Source: Hespellia sp.
Lineage (GTDB): Bacteria > Bacillota > Clostridia > Lachnospirales > Lachnospiraceae
Direction: 5' to 3'
Assembly (NCBI GenBank): GCA_022790755.1
Contig: JAAVXR010000102.1
Location: 1 to 46,516 of the forward strand
DNA: 46,516 nucleotides
Shown here one piece after another: positions 16,668 to 25,445 of this stretch (positions within the stretch are counted from its first letter, which is position 1; the number at the start of each line of letters is the position of its first letter). A program made the translations under genes and the position numbers. The notes below the pieces were generated by a model. It ran no database searches. It had not been told where the DNA came from and was given only the letters and a program-made list of their open reading frames with translations.

Positions 16668-18149
16668 TCAGCGAAGCGTCTTTCTTTCACCTGCCTCCAT
16701 CAAAATCTTTCGATAAGTCTCCTGATAACTGATCCCATTTTCCCTGGCTAACACAGACACGCTCTCATATTCCGGATAACAACGCACTTCCCCAACCGGC
16801 AGCACACATTGTTTGACTTCTGCCTGCCCCAGAGAAGTTGCTATCAACCGATTTTCTCTTTTCAATATGGTCCGCTCCATCTGTGTCTTTCGAATTCCAA
16901 TCGTCGTCGTCTCCCGAAATATGATCTGTTCCATCTTTTCGGTATCCGCGACATCACAGAGAACACTCAACAAATATGCCGGTCGGTTCTTTTTCATATA
17001 AATCGGAGAATACCACACATCTTTTGCCCCGTCCTGCAGCAACTGTTCCATCACATAGCCCAATGCTTCCCCACTGCAATCGTCAATATTGGTTTCCAAT
17101 TTACAGATCGTATCTTTTAAACACGCTCCTTCCGATTTCTCACAGTCAACATTTGCAACATGACTCTTTTCACTTTCAATCAACATAGCCCTCAAAAGAC
17201 TCGGCCTGTCATAGGTACGCTTTCCGGCTCCGACTCCGATTTTTTGAATCGTAAACTTCTCCGGAAGTTTATCAGACGTTCGGACCGCTGCCACAACCGC
17301 CGCTCCGGTAGGTGTAACCAGTTCTCCTTCCACATTGGTAAAATGCAGATGAAGTCCATGTGTCTGTGCAACATGAACCACTGCAGGAACCGGAACCGGA
17401 ATCACACCATGCTGACACCGAACAGTCCCCCGTCCTTCATACAATTCCGGTACAATCACGCTGGTAATACCAAGGTTGTCCAGACATACTGCGATCGCTA
17501 CAATATCCACAATTGAATCCACAGCTCCTACTTCATGAAAATGCACCTGATCTATTGGCAGACCATGAGCCTTGGATTCTGCTTCCGCAAGTATGGTGAA
17601 GATTCGTTCTGAGATTTCTTTCGCCCGTTCACTGATCTCTGCCTTATCAATAATATCCAGTATTTCCGGTAAGCCTCGGTGTACATGTCCTCCATGATGA
17701 TGTTCGTCATGGGAATGCGTATGCAACTCCTCATGTCTGTGCGCATGTAGTTCTGCATGGTCATGATGGTGCCCTTCCTCGTGAGCATGGTGATGGTGCT
17801 CTTCCTCGTGGGCGTGATGGTGCTCTTCCCCGTGAGCGTGATGGTGCTCTTCCTCATGAGTATGGTGATGATAGTGTCCTTCCCCATGGTCATGAGAATG
17901 TTCATGCCCATACAAATATTCCATATCATGATCATGGTTTTCATGCTCTTCATCCAAAATCACCTGGAAATCGCAGACATCCAGCCCAGCTTTCTTCACC
18001 CTGCTAATCCTGGTATGAAATCCAGAAACATTCAAACTCTTTAACGCTTGATTCAACACCGTTTGATCGGCCCCCAAATCCAGAAGTGCAGCAACCGTCA
18101 TATCACCACTGATTCCCGAATAGCACTCCAAATATAATGTGTTTGTCAT
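16668..18149 (-). CDS. larC: LarC, nickel insertion protein with long His-rich insert
   Basis: A 493-residue CTP-dependent cyclometallase that inserts nickel into the pincer cofactor. The N-terminus TLYLECYSGISGDM is typical. Residues 69-157 form an exceptionally long histidine-, glutamate- and aspartate-rich insert with tandem HHHAHEEE-like units, probably a nickel store. VHFHEVGAVDSIVDI follows at about 205. In Lactiplantibacillus the gene is split and read by frameshifting; here it is one continuous frame. Its ATG overlaps the larB stop codon by four bases, so translation is coupled. Confidence 0.9.
   Translation of the reverse strand: MTNTLYLECYSGISGDMTVAALLDLGADQTVLNQALKSLNVSGFHTRISRVKKAGLDVCDFQVILDEEHENHDHDMEYLYGHEHSHDHGEGHYHHHTHEEEHHHAHGEEHHHAHEEEHHHHAHEEGHHHDHAELHAHRHEELHTHSHDEHHHGGHVHRGLPEILDIIDKAEISERAKEISERIFTILAEAESKAHGLPIDQVHFHEVGAVDSIVDIVAIAVCLDNLGITSVIVPELYEGRGTVRCQHGVIPVPVPAVVHVAQTHGLHLHFTNVEGELVTPTGAAVVAAVRTSDKLPEKFTIQKIGVGAGKRTYDRPSLLRAMLIESEKSHVANVDCEKSEGACLKDTICKLETNIDDCSGEALGYVMEQLLQDGAKDVWYSPIYMKKNRPAYLLSVLCDVADTEKMEQIIFRETTTIGIRKTQMERTILKRENRLIATSLGQAEVKQCVLPVGEVRCYPEYESVSVLARENGISYQETYRKILMEAGERKTLR
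17765..17866 (-). repeat. Tandem codon repeats encoding the His-rich insert of LarC
   Basis: Four consecutive units of 27, 24, 24 and 27 bases (starting at 17765, 17792, 17816 and 17840), each beginning GATGGTGC on the plus strand, encode His-Glu repeats. Lengths are multiples of three, so copy number can change without breaking the frame. Confidence 0.7.
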
Positions 18150-18904
18150 TGATTCTCTTCTCCTCTCACACCTAGTCTGTTGATCTGTGTTGCAATATAC
18201 CCTGCACCATATCCGTTATCTATATTGACCACCGCAATCCCATTCGCACAGGAATTGATCATCGTAAGCAATGCGGAAAGTCCATGCATACTGGCTCCAT
18301 ACCCGATAGAGGTCGGTACGGCAATCACAGGTCTGCTGACCAATCCTCCAAGAACACTCGCCAGCGCTCCCTCCATACCTGCCACAGCTATAATACAATT
18401 TGCAGTCTGTATCATTTCCAATCGAGAAAACAGCCTGTGGATTCCGCTCACTCCCACATCATAGATTCGCTCTACATTGGAGCCAAAATACTCTGCAGTC
18501 TGCGCAGCTTCCTCTGCCACCGGAATATCGGAAGTACCTGCGGTACAGACCGCGATTTTCCCCTGTCTCTCCTTCCCTTCCTTTTCTATTTTCAAAATAT
18601 GGGAATTCGGATCGTACGCCACCTGAGGCAATATGCTTTTCACCACCTCATATTGCTGTATGGACGCTCTGGTCCCTAATACTTCTCCATTCTGTTCATA
18701 CAGTCTCTTGAAAACATTCTTCAAATGTTCGTCGGCCTTACCGCTGCAATAGACGACCTCCGGAAATCCAGAGCGAATCTCACGGTACGTATCCAACTTT
18801 GCATAGCCCATCTCTTCGTAAGATCTTTTCTGAAAAAATTGTTCCGCCTCTTCTATTGACAGCGTCCCCTGTCTCACCTGTTCTAACACCTCACGTGCTT
18901 CCAT
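18146..18904 (-). CDS. larB: LarB, nickel-pincer cofactor carboxylase/hydrolase
   Basis: A 252-residue protein with a C-terminal AIR-carboxylase (PurE-like) domain from about residue 115. The segments VCTAGTSDIPVAEEA, AGMEGALASVLGGL and VPTSIGYGAS are typical of LarB, which carboxylates and hydrolyses nicotinic acid adenine dinucleotide as the first step of cofactor synthesis. It is the first lar gene, 20 bp after the small NUDIX gene and overlapping larC by four bases. Upstream of the ATG an AAGGAG lies 13 bases away, slightly long. Confidence 0.9.
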   Translation of the reverse strand: MEAREVLEQVRQGTLSIEEAEQFFQKRSYEEMGYAKLDTYREIRSGFPEVVYCSGKADEHLKNVFKRLYEQNGEVLGTRASIQQYEVVKSILPQVAYDPNSHILKIEKEGKERQGKIAVCTAGTSDIPVAEEAAQTAEYFGSNVERIYDVGVSGIHRLFSRLEMIQTANCIIAVAGMEGALASVLGGLVSRPVIAVPTSIGYGASMHGLSALLTMINSCANGIAVVNIDNGYGAGYIATQINRLGVRGEENQ

Positions 18905-18924
18905 AATTTTGTCATTGCTCCTTT

Positions 18925-19302
18925 CTATTTCTGTAAATACTCTGCTGCCGCTTCATAAATCGACGTAGTAAAATATTGCTCTAACTTATTCTTGTCCACC
19001 CACTCTACCTGGTCCAAATCCGCATCAGAAATATGCAATTCACCATCTATATATTCACATCCAAAATACGCCATATATTTTTTTGTATATGGGTGTATTC
19101 GTTCTCCAAGTTTTTCTTTGATCGAAACACGAATTCCCGTTTCTTCACGTAACTCTCTGATCACAGCCTCCTCAAACGTCTCTCCCTGCTCAACGGTTCC
19201 TCCTGGAAACTGCCACAATAAATCTCCTTCTCCCTTTTTTCTTCTCACAATAAGAACTTTATCCTCTTTTATAACAATCCCTACCACTACTTTTTCATCC
19301 AT
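18925..19302 (-). CDS. Small NUDIX hydrolase
   Basis: A 125-residue NUDIX protein. The Nudix box runs from Gly35 to Ile57 (GTVEQGETFEEAVIRELREE then TGI), complete with the REx2EE core. Members hydrolyse nucleoside diphosphates linked to another group, such as oxidised dNTPs, ADP-ribose or dinucleotides. ATG at 19302 is set by AGGAG eight bases upstream. The protein is clearly related to the NUDIX half of the next gene upstream, sharing LLWQFP, the box and RIHPxTK. It lies 20 bp ahead of larB; LarB uses a nicotinate dinucleotide, so a link with dinucleotide turnover is conceivable but untested. Confidence 0.85.
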   Translation of the reverse strand: MDEKVVVGIVIKEDKVLIVRRKKGEGDLLWQFPGGTVEQGETFEEAVIRELREETGIRVSIKEKLGERIHPYTKKYMAYFGCEYIDGELHISDADLDQVEWVDKNKLEQYFTTSIYEAAAEYLQK

Positions 19303-19410
19303 TTTATTTTCTCCTCTCTGTCTAAACAATTTATAGGCAATTGCGAAATCAATATACTTACTGAATATTCTGACAATATGTGCCGTGAAACTCCATTTTG
19401 TGCCGCAGAA

Positions 19411-20778
19411 TCAAGCATTACTCGACAAATATGTTTCAATCTTACTGTATAGATCTGAAGTCACCAGCCCTTTATAAGCATCAACAGATACCCATTTTAC
19501 TTCCATATTTTCTCTCTCATCGCCATTTATGGCTTCCCCTTCTATGTATTTTAACACAAAATAATAACAAATCGCTTTCGTATCGGGATGAATCCTTTTA
19601 CCAAGTAATCTCTCCACTTTCACAGTGACTCCCGTTTCTTCCTGAAACTCTCTAACCATTTTTTCTTCCGCCGTTTCCTTTGGCTTTATAATTCCAGCGG
19701 GAAACTGCCACAACAGATTTCCCTCCTGCTCTCTTCTTTTTACCAATAAAACCTGCGCATCCTTTTTCAAAATCCCTATTGCAATCCTGAAATTTGGGAC
19801 GATCACTGACATATCATCCTCAATATAACGATTGTGATCAATCTGATCCACCAATTCTTCTTCGATTTCGAGATACCCCTTCTCTGACACCTTTTCTTTT
19901 AATTCATTCTCTTCATAAAACTCCTGTATTTCAAAAACAAAATCAAAAACACTCAGACAATCCAAAAACTTTTCTTTATTATGCTTCATCCAATAAGTAT
20001 TTAGATGAGAAAAATACATTTTATATAACTGTTTTTCATGCTCCTTTAATTTCGGAAAAGAATAAAACACTTTCACAATACTATTTTCAATCATAATACT
20101 ATTTACATAATAATGCTTCAACCAATGTAATTGGGAATAGAAATCAATTTCCGTATATTTCATTTTGTCAAAATCAATTCTGCGACAATCACAATCCAGA
20201 GAATCCCCTAAAGATAATAAAATACTCAATATTCTTAAACGTATACTTTTCCCCTTGTAAGAATACTCCTGATGATACCTATCATCCTCCAAAAAATCTA
20301 TACCATGACTTTCCACAATCAATTGTATATATTTTCCGAGTTCCTTTTCCCCAAAATAAACCTGCGGCAACTTTTTATTTCGCTTTAAATTACATTCAAT
20401 CCAGTATCCGGACAAAAGATGATGATATTTTCTGATAAATTCTTCTTTTTTCTCCTTTTTGTACGAGAGCCCCTTTTCTTTTGCAAAATCTTCCAGTACC
20501 TTTTCCTCACTTATCTGCATACCAATATCATGCATATAGATTGCAGAAAGTAAAACAAAGATTTCGATATCATTTATATTTCCCTTTGTTTTTCTATTCC
20601 GAAAGACATTATCTTTACATAACAATATTAATAACTCTATCATTCGCTCAGAATGTTTGATTCCATGATCTGTAAAATCAATCAACACCCTGTCCTTGTG
20701 AATTTTTATGACTTGTTGCTTTATAAGCTCTAAATCACACAACATATCTTTGCTTAATCTTTTATGCAATATATCCAT
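19411..20778 (-). CDS. HD-domain phosphohydrolase fused to a NUDIX hydrolase
   Basis: A 455-residue two-domain protein. The N-terminal part (about 15-290) is an HD hydrolase: His38 and His42 in DHGIKHSERM, His83-Asp84 in MHDIG, His119-His120, His158, and Asp192 in LSLGDSLDCDCRRID. This pattern resembles the HD-CE-like group found in nucleotide-linked conflict proteins. The C-terminal part (about 328-455) is a NUDIX domain with a full box at Gly362-Val384. ATG at 20778 fits GGGGGTG seven bases upstream better than the ATG at 20784. The gene is more AT-rich than its neighbours, which suggests separate acquisition. The substrate is unknown; nucleotide second messengers, modified nucleotides or ADP-ribose derivatives are possibilities. 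Confidence 0.78.
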   Translation of the reverse strand: MDILHKRLSKDMLCDLELIKQQVIKIHKDRVLIDFTDHGIKHSERMIELLILLCKDNVFRNRKTKGNINDIEIFVLLSAIYMHDIGMQISEEKVLEDFAKEKGLSYKKEKKEEFIRKYHHLLSGYWIECNLKRNKKLPQVYFGEKELGKYIQLIVESHGIDFLEDDRYHQEYSYKGKSIRLRILSILLSLGDSLDCDCRRIDFDKMKYTEIDFYSQLHWLKHYYVNSIMIENSIVKVFYSFPKLKEHEKQLYKMYFSHLNTYWMKHNKEKFLDCLSVFDFVFEIQEFYEENELKEKVSEKGYLEIEEELVDQIDHNRYIEDDMSVIVPNFRIAIGILKKDAQVLLVKRREQEGNLLWQFPAGIIKPKETAEEKMVREFQEETGVTVKVERLLGKRIHPDTKAICYYFVLKYIEGEAINGDERENMEVKWVSVDAYKGLVTSDLYSKIETYLSSNA

Positions 20779-20818
20779 ACACATTCACCCCCGATATTCC
20801 GGAATTATTCTTTATTAT

Positions 20819-20848
20819 ATAATAAGAGACCCTAAAATGCAAAATCAA
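20819..20848 (-). promoter_or_regulatory. Probable promoter of the HD-NUDIX gene inside a palindrome
   Basis: Minus-strand TTGATT (20848-20843), 18-bp spacer, TATTAT (20824-20819). The -10 lies within the perfect palindrome TTATTATATAATAA (20812-20825), which extends imperfectly to 20809-20829 and could be an operator. Beyond this, 20785-21105 holds the divergent plus-strand promoter and operator listed next. Confidence 0.45.
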
Positions 20849-20978
20849 CTTATATGACATCCTATCTATTTATGTTACAATATTTAATAGATGTTGAGAC
20901 CAAAAGAGGCTTTCTTAGGGAAAGAGACGAGGGCAAAGAAAAACCTAATTTTCAAATGATAGAAAAATTTCATTTGTA

Positions 20979-21007
20979 TTGAGAAATGCCGGCCTCGGTG
21001 TTATGAT
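20979..21007 (+). promoter_or_regulatory. Sigma-A promoter of the dehydrogenase-kinase-aldolase operon
   Basis: TTGAGA (20979-20984), 17-bp spacer, TATGAT (21002-21007), about 100 bp before the start codon at 21106. Confidence 0.55.
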
Positions 21008-21033
21008 GAAATTGCAGTATATCATGAATTTCA
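21007..21033. promoter_or_regulatory. Candidate operator just after the -10 element
   Basis: TGAAATT (21007-21013) and AATTTCA (21027-21033) form a perfect 7-bp inverted repeat with a 13-base spacer. It starts at the last base of the -10 box, where a repressor would block transcription. No regulator gene lies in this operon. Confidence 0.4.
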
Positions 21034-21105
21034 AGGAATGAGGACCATTTCTATTTAGTCCTGCAAATACAAGAAAACAAATGATTATATGAGGAGGTAT
21101 TTTAA

Positions 21106-22164
21106 ATGAAAGCGGTAAGAATGTACGCACCAGGAGATCTGCGAGTGGAAGAGGTTGATATTCCATCCTATGCGGCGGATGAATGTCTGATCAAAGTAAT
21201 GGCAGTAGGTGTCTGCGGTTCTGATATCCCAAGAGTCAACCAGTATGGGGCTCATGTGTCTCCAATCATCGTCGGACATGAATTCGGGGGAATCGTTACT
21301 GAAGTTGGCGCGGACATCACCAAATTCAAACCTGGAGATAGAGTCACTTGCCCGCCTTTGATTCCATGTTTCCAATGTAAATATTGTCAGATGGGACAAT
21401 ATTCTCTTTGTGAGGACTATGACTATTATGGTTCCAGAAGAGACGGAGCTTTTGCACAGTATATCGCAGTCAAAGAGGGAAATCTTCTGAAAGTCAGTGA
21501 TCGCGTTTCCTACGAAGACGCGGCAACCACAGATCCCTGTGCCAACGCTCTTCATGGAATGGCAAGGGCAGAGTTTAAGCCTGGAGATTCCGTATGTGTT
21601 TACGGCGCAGGACCGATCGGCCTCTTTGCGGTACAATATGCGAAGATCCAAGGCGCTTCCAAAATCATCGCGGTGGATGTCTGGGAAGAAAAACTGGAAC
21701 TTGCCAAGAAAAACGGTGCAGATGTCGTAATCAATTCCAAAAAACAAGCTCCGGTACAAATGGTAATGGATGCAACCGATGGAAACGGTGCGGATGTGGT
21801 AATCGACTTTTCAGGCGCTCCTGTATGCCAGAAAGCATCCATCCTTTCCGCGGCAAAACTCGGACGAGTGGTATTTCTCGGAATTTCCCATCAGGGACTG
21901 GAGCTTTCCGAGAAGGAAGTCGATCAGTTGATGCGAAGACAGATCAGTCTGAACGGTTCCTGGAATTCTTTTACCAGCCCATTTCCGGGAAGTGACTGGA
22001 CAGGCGCAATCGACCTGTATGAAAATCACGGTATGACAGCCAAAGATATCATCAGTCACAGATTGTCTTTGGACGAGGCGCCGGAGATTTTCGGGAACAT
22101 TGCAAAAGGGAATTTTTTCTTTAGTAAGATTATGTTTTATCCAAATGGACAGGAAAAATTATAA
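21106..22164 (+). CDS. Zinc alcohol dehydrogenase, galactitol-1-phosphate 5-dehydrogenase-like
   Basis: A 352-residue medium-chain dehydrogenase. Cys37 and His58-Glu59 form the catalytic zinc site; Cys88, Cys91, Cys94 and Cys102 form the structural site. YGAGPIGLFAVQYAK at about 165-180 binds NAD(P). The overall pattern (FEGxIP-type end replaced by SFTSPFPGSDW) resembles GatD-type sugar-alcohol phosphate dehydrogenases. AGGAGG lies eight bases before the ATG. It is the first gene of an operon with an FGGY kinase and DeoC-type aldolase, so it probably oxidises a polyol or deoxypolyol, free or phosphorylated; substrate unknown. Confidence 0.82.
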   Translation: MKAVRMYAPGDLRVEEVDIPSYAADECLIKVMAVGVCGSDIPRVNQYGAHVSPIIVGHEFGGIVTEVGADITKFKPGDRVTCPPLIPCFQCKYCQMGQYSLCEDYDYYGSRRDGAFAQYIAVKEGNLLKVSDRVSYEDAATTDPCANALHGMARAEFKPGDSVCVYGAGPIGLFAVQYAKIQGASKIIAVDVWEEKLELAKKNGADVVINSKKQAPVQMVMDATDGNGADVVIDFSGAPVCQKASILSAAKLGRVVFLGISHQGLELSEKEVDQLMRRQISLNGSWNSFTSPFPGSDWTGAIDLYENHGMTAKDIISHRLSLDEAPEIFGNIAKGNFFFSKIMFYPNGQEKL

Positions 22165-22185
22165 CAAGAAAGGAGGCAATACAAG

Positions 22186-23679
22186 ATGAGTAAGTATTTT
22201 ATGGGCGTGGACGCGGGAACGCACGGAATTCGGGTGGGGATCGCCGACGCAAAAGGTGAATTCATTGCAATGAAAGAGGTGGAACATCCCACAGATTATC
22301 CAATCCCAGGACGCGCAGAACAGAATGCAGAACACTGGTGGACAGGTTTCAAGGCGGCTCTTAAAGATTGTCTTAGCACGATCAGCGATGAGCAGCGCAA
22401 AAATATCGTGGCAGGTTGTATTTGCGCCACCTCTTCCACGATCGTACCGGTAAGCGAAGAAATCACACCACTCGCGCCGGCCATCCTGTGGATGGATCAC
22501 AGGGCCGGCGAACAGGCGAACCGGATAAACGCCACCAATCATCCTGTGCTGAAATACTGTGGAGAAGAGGTTTCGCTGGAATGGATGCTTCCCAAAATAC
22601 TTTGGCTAAAAGAAAATCAACCGGATGTTTATCAAAAAACATATAAAATCATCGAACAGTTGGACTTTCTGAACTATAGAATATGTGGCGTACTGAGTTC
22701 TTGCATTTGCCAGATGACTTGTAAAGGCAACTATGTGGAGTCCATGGGGGGATTCCAGAGAGATTTCATGGAAGCCATCGGTTTTGAGGACTATGAAGAA
22801 AAACTCGTAACTCGCGTAGAGAAGATCGGTACTCCTCTCGGTAAGATCACAGAAGAATTTGCAAAGGAATTTGACCTGAATCCAGATATGGTTATGATTC
22901 AGGGCGCGATAGACGCATATATGGCAATGTTTGGATTAAATGTGATTGAACCGAATAAACTTGGCGTCATCATGGGAACAAGTTTTGTACATCTCTGTCT
23001 GACGGAGAAGAAGAAAGACTATAAAGGAGTCTGGGGACCTTATGAGGGAGCGCTAATTGGCAACATGTGGCTTATGGAAGGCGGGCAGACTTCTGCTGCT
23101 TCTGTTCTAGATTGGTATCAGAAGAACTTCTATCCAAATGCAGACTATGAGACGATCATCCGTGAAGCGGAAGCGATCCCGCCAGGATGCGATGGTCTGG
23201 TCGCCCTTGATTTCTTCCAGGGAAATCGGACACCTTACAAAGACGCCAATGCAAAAGGCGTATTCTACGGCCTAAAACTGACCCACACTAAAGCGCATCT
23301 GTATCGTGCACTGTTGGAAGCCGTAGCATTCGGAACCGCAAACATCGTCAAGAATTATGAAGATCAGGGATATCCCGTCAACGCACTGATCGGATGCGGC
23401 GGTGTCACCAAAAATCGCTTGTGGATGCAGATCATCTCGGACATTATCGGAAAACCGATCATCGTAAACAAAGAACTGCAGGCAGGAGTTCTGGGATGTA
23501 ACGTTGTCGCGGCAGCAGGAAGCCAGTATGATGGAGATTTTGCAAAAGCCGCCAATGAAATGGTCCATCCAGATGTAGAAATTCAGCCGGACATGGAAAC
23601 TCATGAAAAATATGCCAAAATATTTGAGAAATATTTAGAACTTTACCAGAATCTTGCGGGGATGATGGCAAAAGAATAA
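22186..23679 (+). CDS. FGGY family carbohydrate kinase
   Basis: A 497-residue ATP-dependent sugar kinase. GVDAGTHGIRVGIADAKGEF at the N-terminus is the phosphate loop. IMGTSFVHLCLTEK and GCGGVTKNRLWMQI (about 400) are the later FGGY signatures. It differs from the xylulokinase-like protein at 11731-13188 and is closer in look to ribulokinase-type members. AAGGAGG precedes the ATG, 21 bp after the dehydrogenase. It probably phosphorylates the product of that enzyme before aldol cleavage; the true substrate is unknown. Confidence 0.83.
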   Translation: MSKYFMGVDAGTHGIRVGIADAKGEFIAMKEVEHPTDYPIPGRAEQNAEHWWTGFKAALKDCLSTISDEQRKNIVAGCICATSSTIVPVSEEITPLAPAILWMDHRAGEQANRINATNHPVLKYCGEEVSLEWMLPKILWLKENQPDVYQKTYKIIEQLDFLNYRICGVLSSCICQMTCKGNYVESMGGFQRDFMEAIGFEDYEEKLVTRVEKIGTPLGKITEEFAKEFDLNPDMVMIQGAIDAYMAMFGLNVIEPNKLGVIMGTSFVHLCLTEKKKDYKGVWGPYEGALIGNMWLMEGGQTSAASVLDWYQKNFYPNADYETIIREAEAIPPGCDGLVALDFFQGNRTPYKDANAKGVFYGLKLTHTKAHLYRALLEAVAFGTANIVKNYEDQGYPVNALIGCGGVTKNRLWMQIISDIIGKPIIVNKELQAGVLGCNVVAAAGSQYDGDFAKAANEMVHPDVEIQPDMETHEKYAKIFEKYLELYQNLAGMMAKE

Positions 23680-23712
23680 GACAACAATTCATGGAATGGA
23701 AAGGAAAAGAAT

Positions 23713-24366
23713 ATGACGAAACAGGAAATTCTATCACATATTGATCACACCCAGTTAAAAGCATTCGCAACCTGGGAAAATATCAAACAACTTTGCGAGG
23801 AAGCCATTCAGAATCAAACAGCCTCTGTGTGTATCCCGCCCTCTTATATTCAGCGGATTCACGACACATATGGAGATCAGATTAATATTTGTACCGTAAT
23901 CGGATTCCCTCTTGGTTACAGCACCACAGAAGTAAAAGTCTTTGAGGTGAAAGACGCTATCTCCAGAGGCTGTAATGAAGTAGATATGGTAATTAATATT
24001 GGCGACGTTAAAAATGGTGAATTCGCCAAAGTAGAAGAAGAGATTCGAGCGTTAAAAGAGGCCGCAGGAGATCATATTCTGAAAGTGATCGTAGAGACTT
24101 GCTATCTGACAGAAGATGAGAAAATAAAATTGTGCCAGTGCGTGACGAATGCCGGAGCAGATTATATCAAAACTTCTACCGGATTTGGAACAGGCGGCGC
24201 AACGATTGAAGACATCATCTTATTCTCAGAACACATCGGACCAAAGGTAAAAATGAAAGCGGCCGGCGGAGTAAAAACACGCGAAGATCTTGAAATGTTC
24301 CTGGCAAAAGGATGCGAGAGAATCGGAACCAGCTCAGCGGTACAGATGCTACAGGAAGAAGCGTGA
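23713..24366 (+). CDS. deoC: Deoxyribose-phosphate aldolase
   Basis: A 217-residue class I aldolase that splits 2-deoxyribose 5-phosphate, or a related phosphate, to glyceraldehyde 3-phosphate and acetaldehyde. The Schiff-base lysine is Lys153 in YIKTSTGFG. Proton-relay residues are Asp91 in NEVDMVINIG and Lys182 in KMKAAGGVKT. Length is normal. It is the last gene of the operon, 33 bp after the kinase, and a bidirectional terminator follows at 24444. The absence of deoxynucleoside phosphorylase or phosphopentomutase genes suggests that it serves a sugar pathway rather than nucleoside salvage. Confidence 0.88.
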   Translation: MTKQEILSHIDHTQLKAFATWENIKQLCEEAIQNQTASVCIPPSYIQRIHDTYGDQINICTVIGFPLGYSTTEVKVFEVKDAISRGCNEVDMVINIGDVKNGEFAKVEEEIRALKEAAGDHILKVIVETCYLTEDEKIKLCQCVTNAGADYIKTSTGFGTGGATIEDIILFSEHIGPKVKMKAAGGVKTREDLEMFLAKGCERIGTSSAVQMLQEEA

Positions 24367-24443
24367 AAGATTTTATCAATTCTTCTATGAACTGCCTGTT
24401 TACATCATAAAACACACGCAGTTTAGAAGATCGTATAAACCAC

Positions 24444-24500
24444 AAAATGGAGCCGTCCACTTCAACGAATAAAGACCGTGAAGCGATGGCTCCATTTTTG
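24444..24500. terminator. Bidirectional terminator between convergent operons
   Basis: AAAATGGAGCC (24444-24454) pairs with GGCTCCATTTT (24488-24498). An inner CTTCA/TGAAG pair extends the stem. Runs of A before and T after give poly-U on both strands. It serves deoC on the plus strand and the antiterminator gene on the minus strand. The 24367-24443 stretch before it holds nothing else I can define. Confidence 0.78.
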
Positions 24501-24521
24501 TGTAGTTCGAACGTGTGACAA

Positions 24522-25358
24522 TCAACAGCCTAAATCTTCATCGGCAACTCTTTCAATATGCATTGCCAGATAGCCGATTTCCACCTCATCTAGGGCACAC
24601 TTCAGCCGATGACCGATTTGATCGCATACCGATTCCGCTATCTGAAATGCTTTCGGAAACTTCACCGACATATAATCGTTCATATTTAACTTCAATTTCT
24701 CGCCACTGACCGCCCGCGCAATCATATACCTCACATGATTCATCAAGCGATTATATGCCAACGACATCACATCAATGGAACTCCCAGTACCCTGCTCTAC
24801 CAATGAAATACATTCCCGAACCGACTGCGCGATTAGCATGGACTGCGACACTTTTTCGTCCATGATTGCAGAGTGAATATGTAGCGCAACATAGCCAATT
24901 TCGTCCGGATCAATCTGTATCTGCATTCGCTCTTTCAAAATCGGCCCGATGCATTCCGCCACCTTGTATTCTGTATGGAATAAGATTCGAATATCATCCG
25001 TCAGCGGATTACTGATCTGCTCTTTTCTCTGAATCCGTCTGACGGCATACTCTATATGATCCGCCATTGGAAATAAAATGTTTCTGTCTATTTTTCCGAA
25101 TACTTCTTCTGCTCTGCCCAGCACTTCATCTGCAATTTCCAGGCATTCCGGCGAAAGTGATTTTACCATATCCCTAGCGTCGCCTCGCTCTGTAGATTCC
25201 TGCAGGGAATAGATCGTGTCCTCGGGGCCGGAATCCATACGCTCACTGACTTTTTTCCCAAATCCGACCCCTTTTCCCATAATCAGGTATTCCCGATTAT
25301 CCTCTTGCCACACTGCAATCACGGCATTGTGATTCAACACTTTCGTAACTCTGTACAT
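24522..25358 (-). CDS. BglG/LicT/GlcT-type transcriptional antiterminator
   Basis: A 278-residue RNA-binding regulator. Residues 1 to about 55 are the CAT RNA-binding domain (MYRVTKVLNHNAVIAV; MGKGVGFGKK). PRD1 lies at about 65-170 (HIEYAVRR, HTEYKVAE) and PRD2 at about 175-278 (HIHSAI, MNDYMSVKFPKAF, YLAMHIERV), each with conserved histidines that are phosphorylated by the PTS. ATG at 25358 has GGAG six bases upstream. It follows the glucose-type PTS gene by 87 bp with no terminator between them. Its likely target is the RAT element in the ptsG leader at 27727-27759. Confidence 0.9.
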   Translation of the reverse strand: MYRVTKVLNHNAVIAVWQEDNREYLIMGKGVGFGKKVSERMDSGPEDTIYSLQESTERGDARDMVKSLSPECLEIADEVLGRAEEVFGKIDRNILFPMADHIEYAVRRIQRKEQISNPLTDDIRILFHTEYKVAECIGPILKERMQIQIDPDEIGYVALHIHSAIMDEKVSQSMLIAQSVRECISLVEQGTGSSIDVMSLAYNRLMNHVRYMIARAVSGEKLKLNMNDYMSVKFPKAFQIAESVCDQIGHRLKCALDEVEIGYLAMHIERVADEDLGC

Positions 25359-25445
25359 AACTTTCTCCACTCATTTTCTCGATTCCCACTGATTCCCTGC
25401 ATTTCCTGATGTCAGTTTCCGAAAAGAAACATATTCCCTGATGAT

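Noticed and set aside
17552..18044. Met/Ile- and Val/Met-rich ORFs on both strands
   Set aside because: They are other-frame readings of the His codon repeats in larC.
19303..19410. Repeated TGTGCCG motif between the two NUDIX genes
   Set aside because: Two short imperfect copies only, with no stem, promoter or terminator that I could support.
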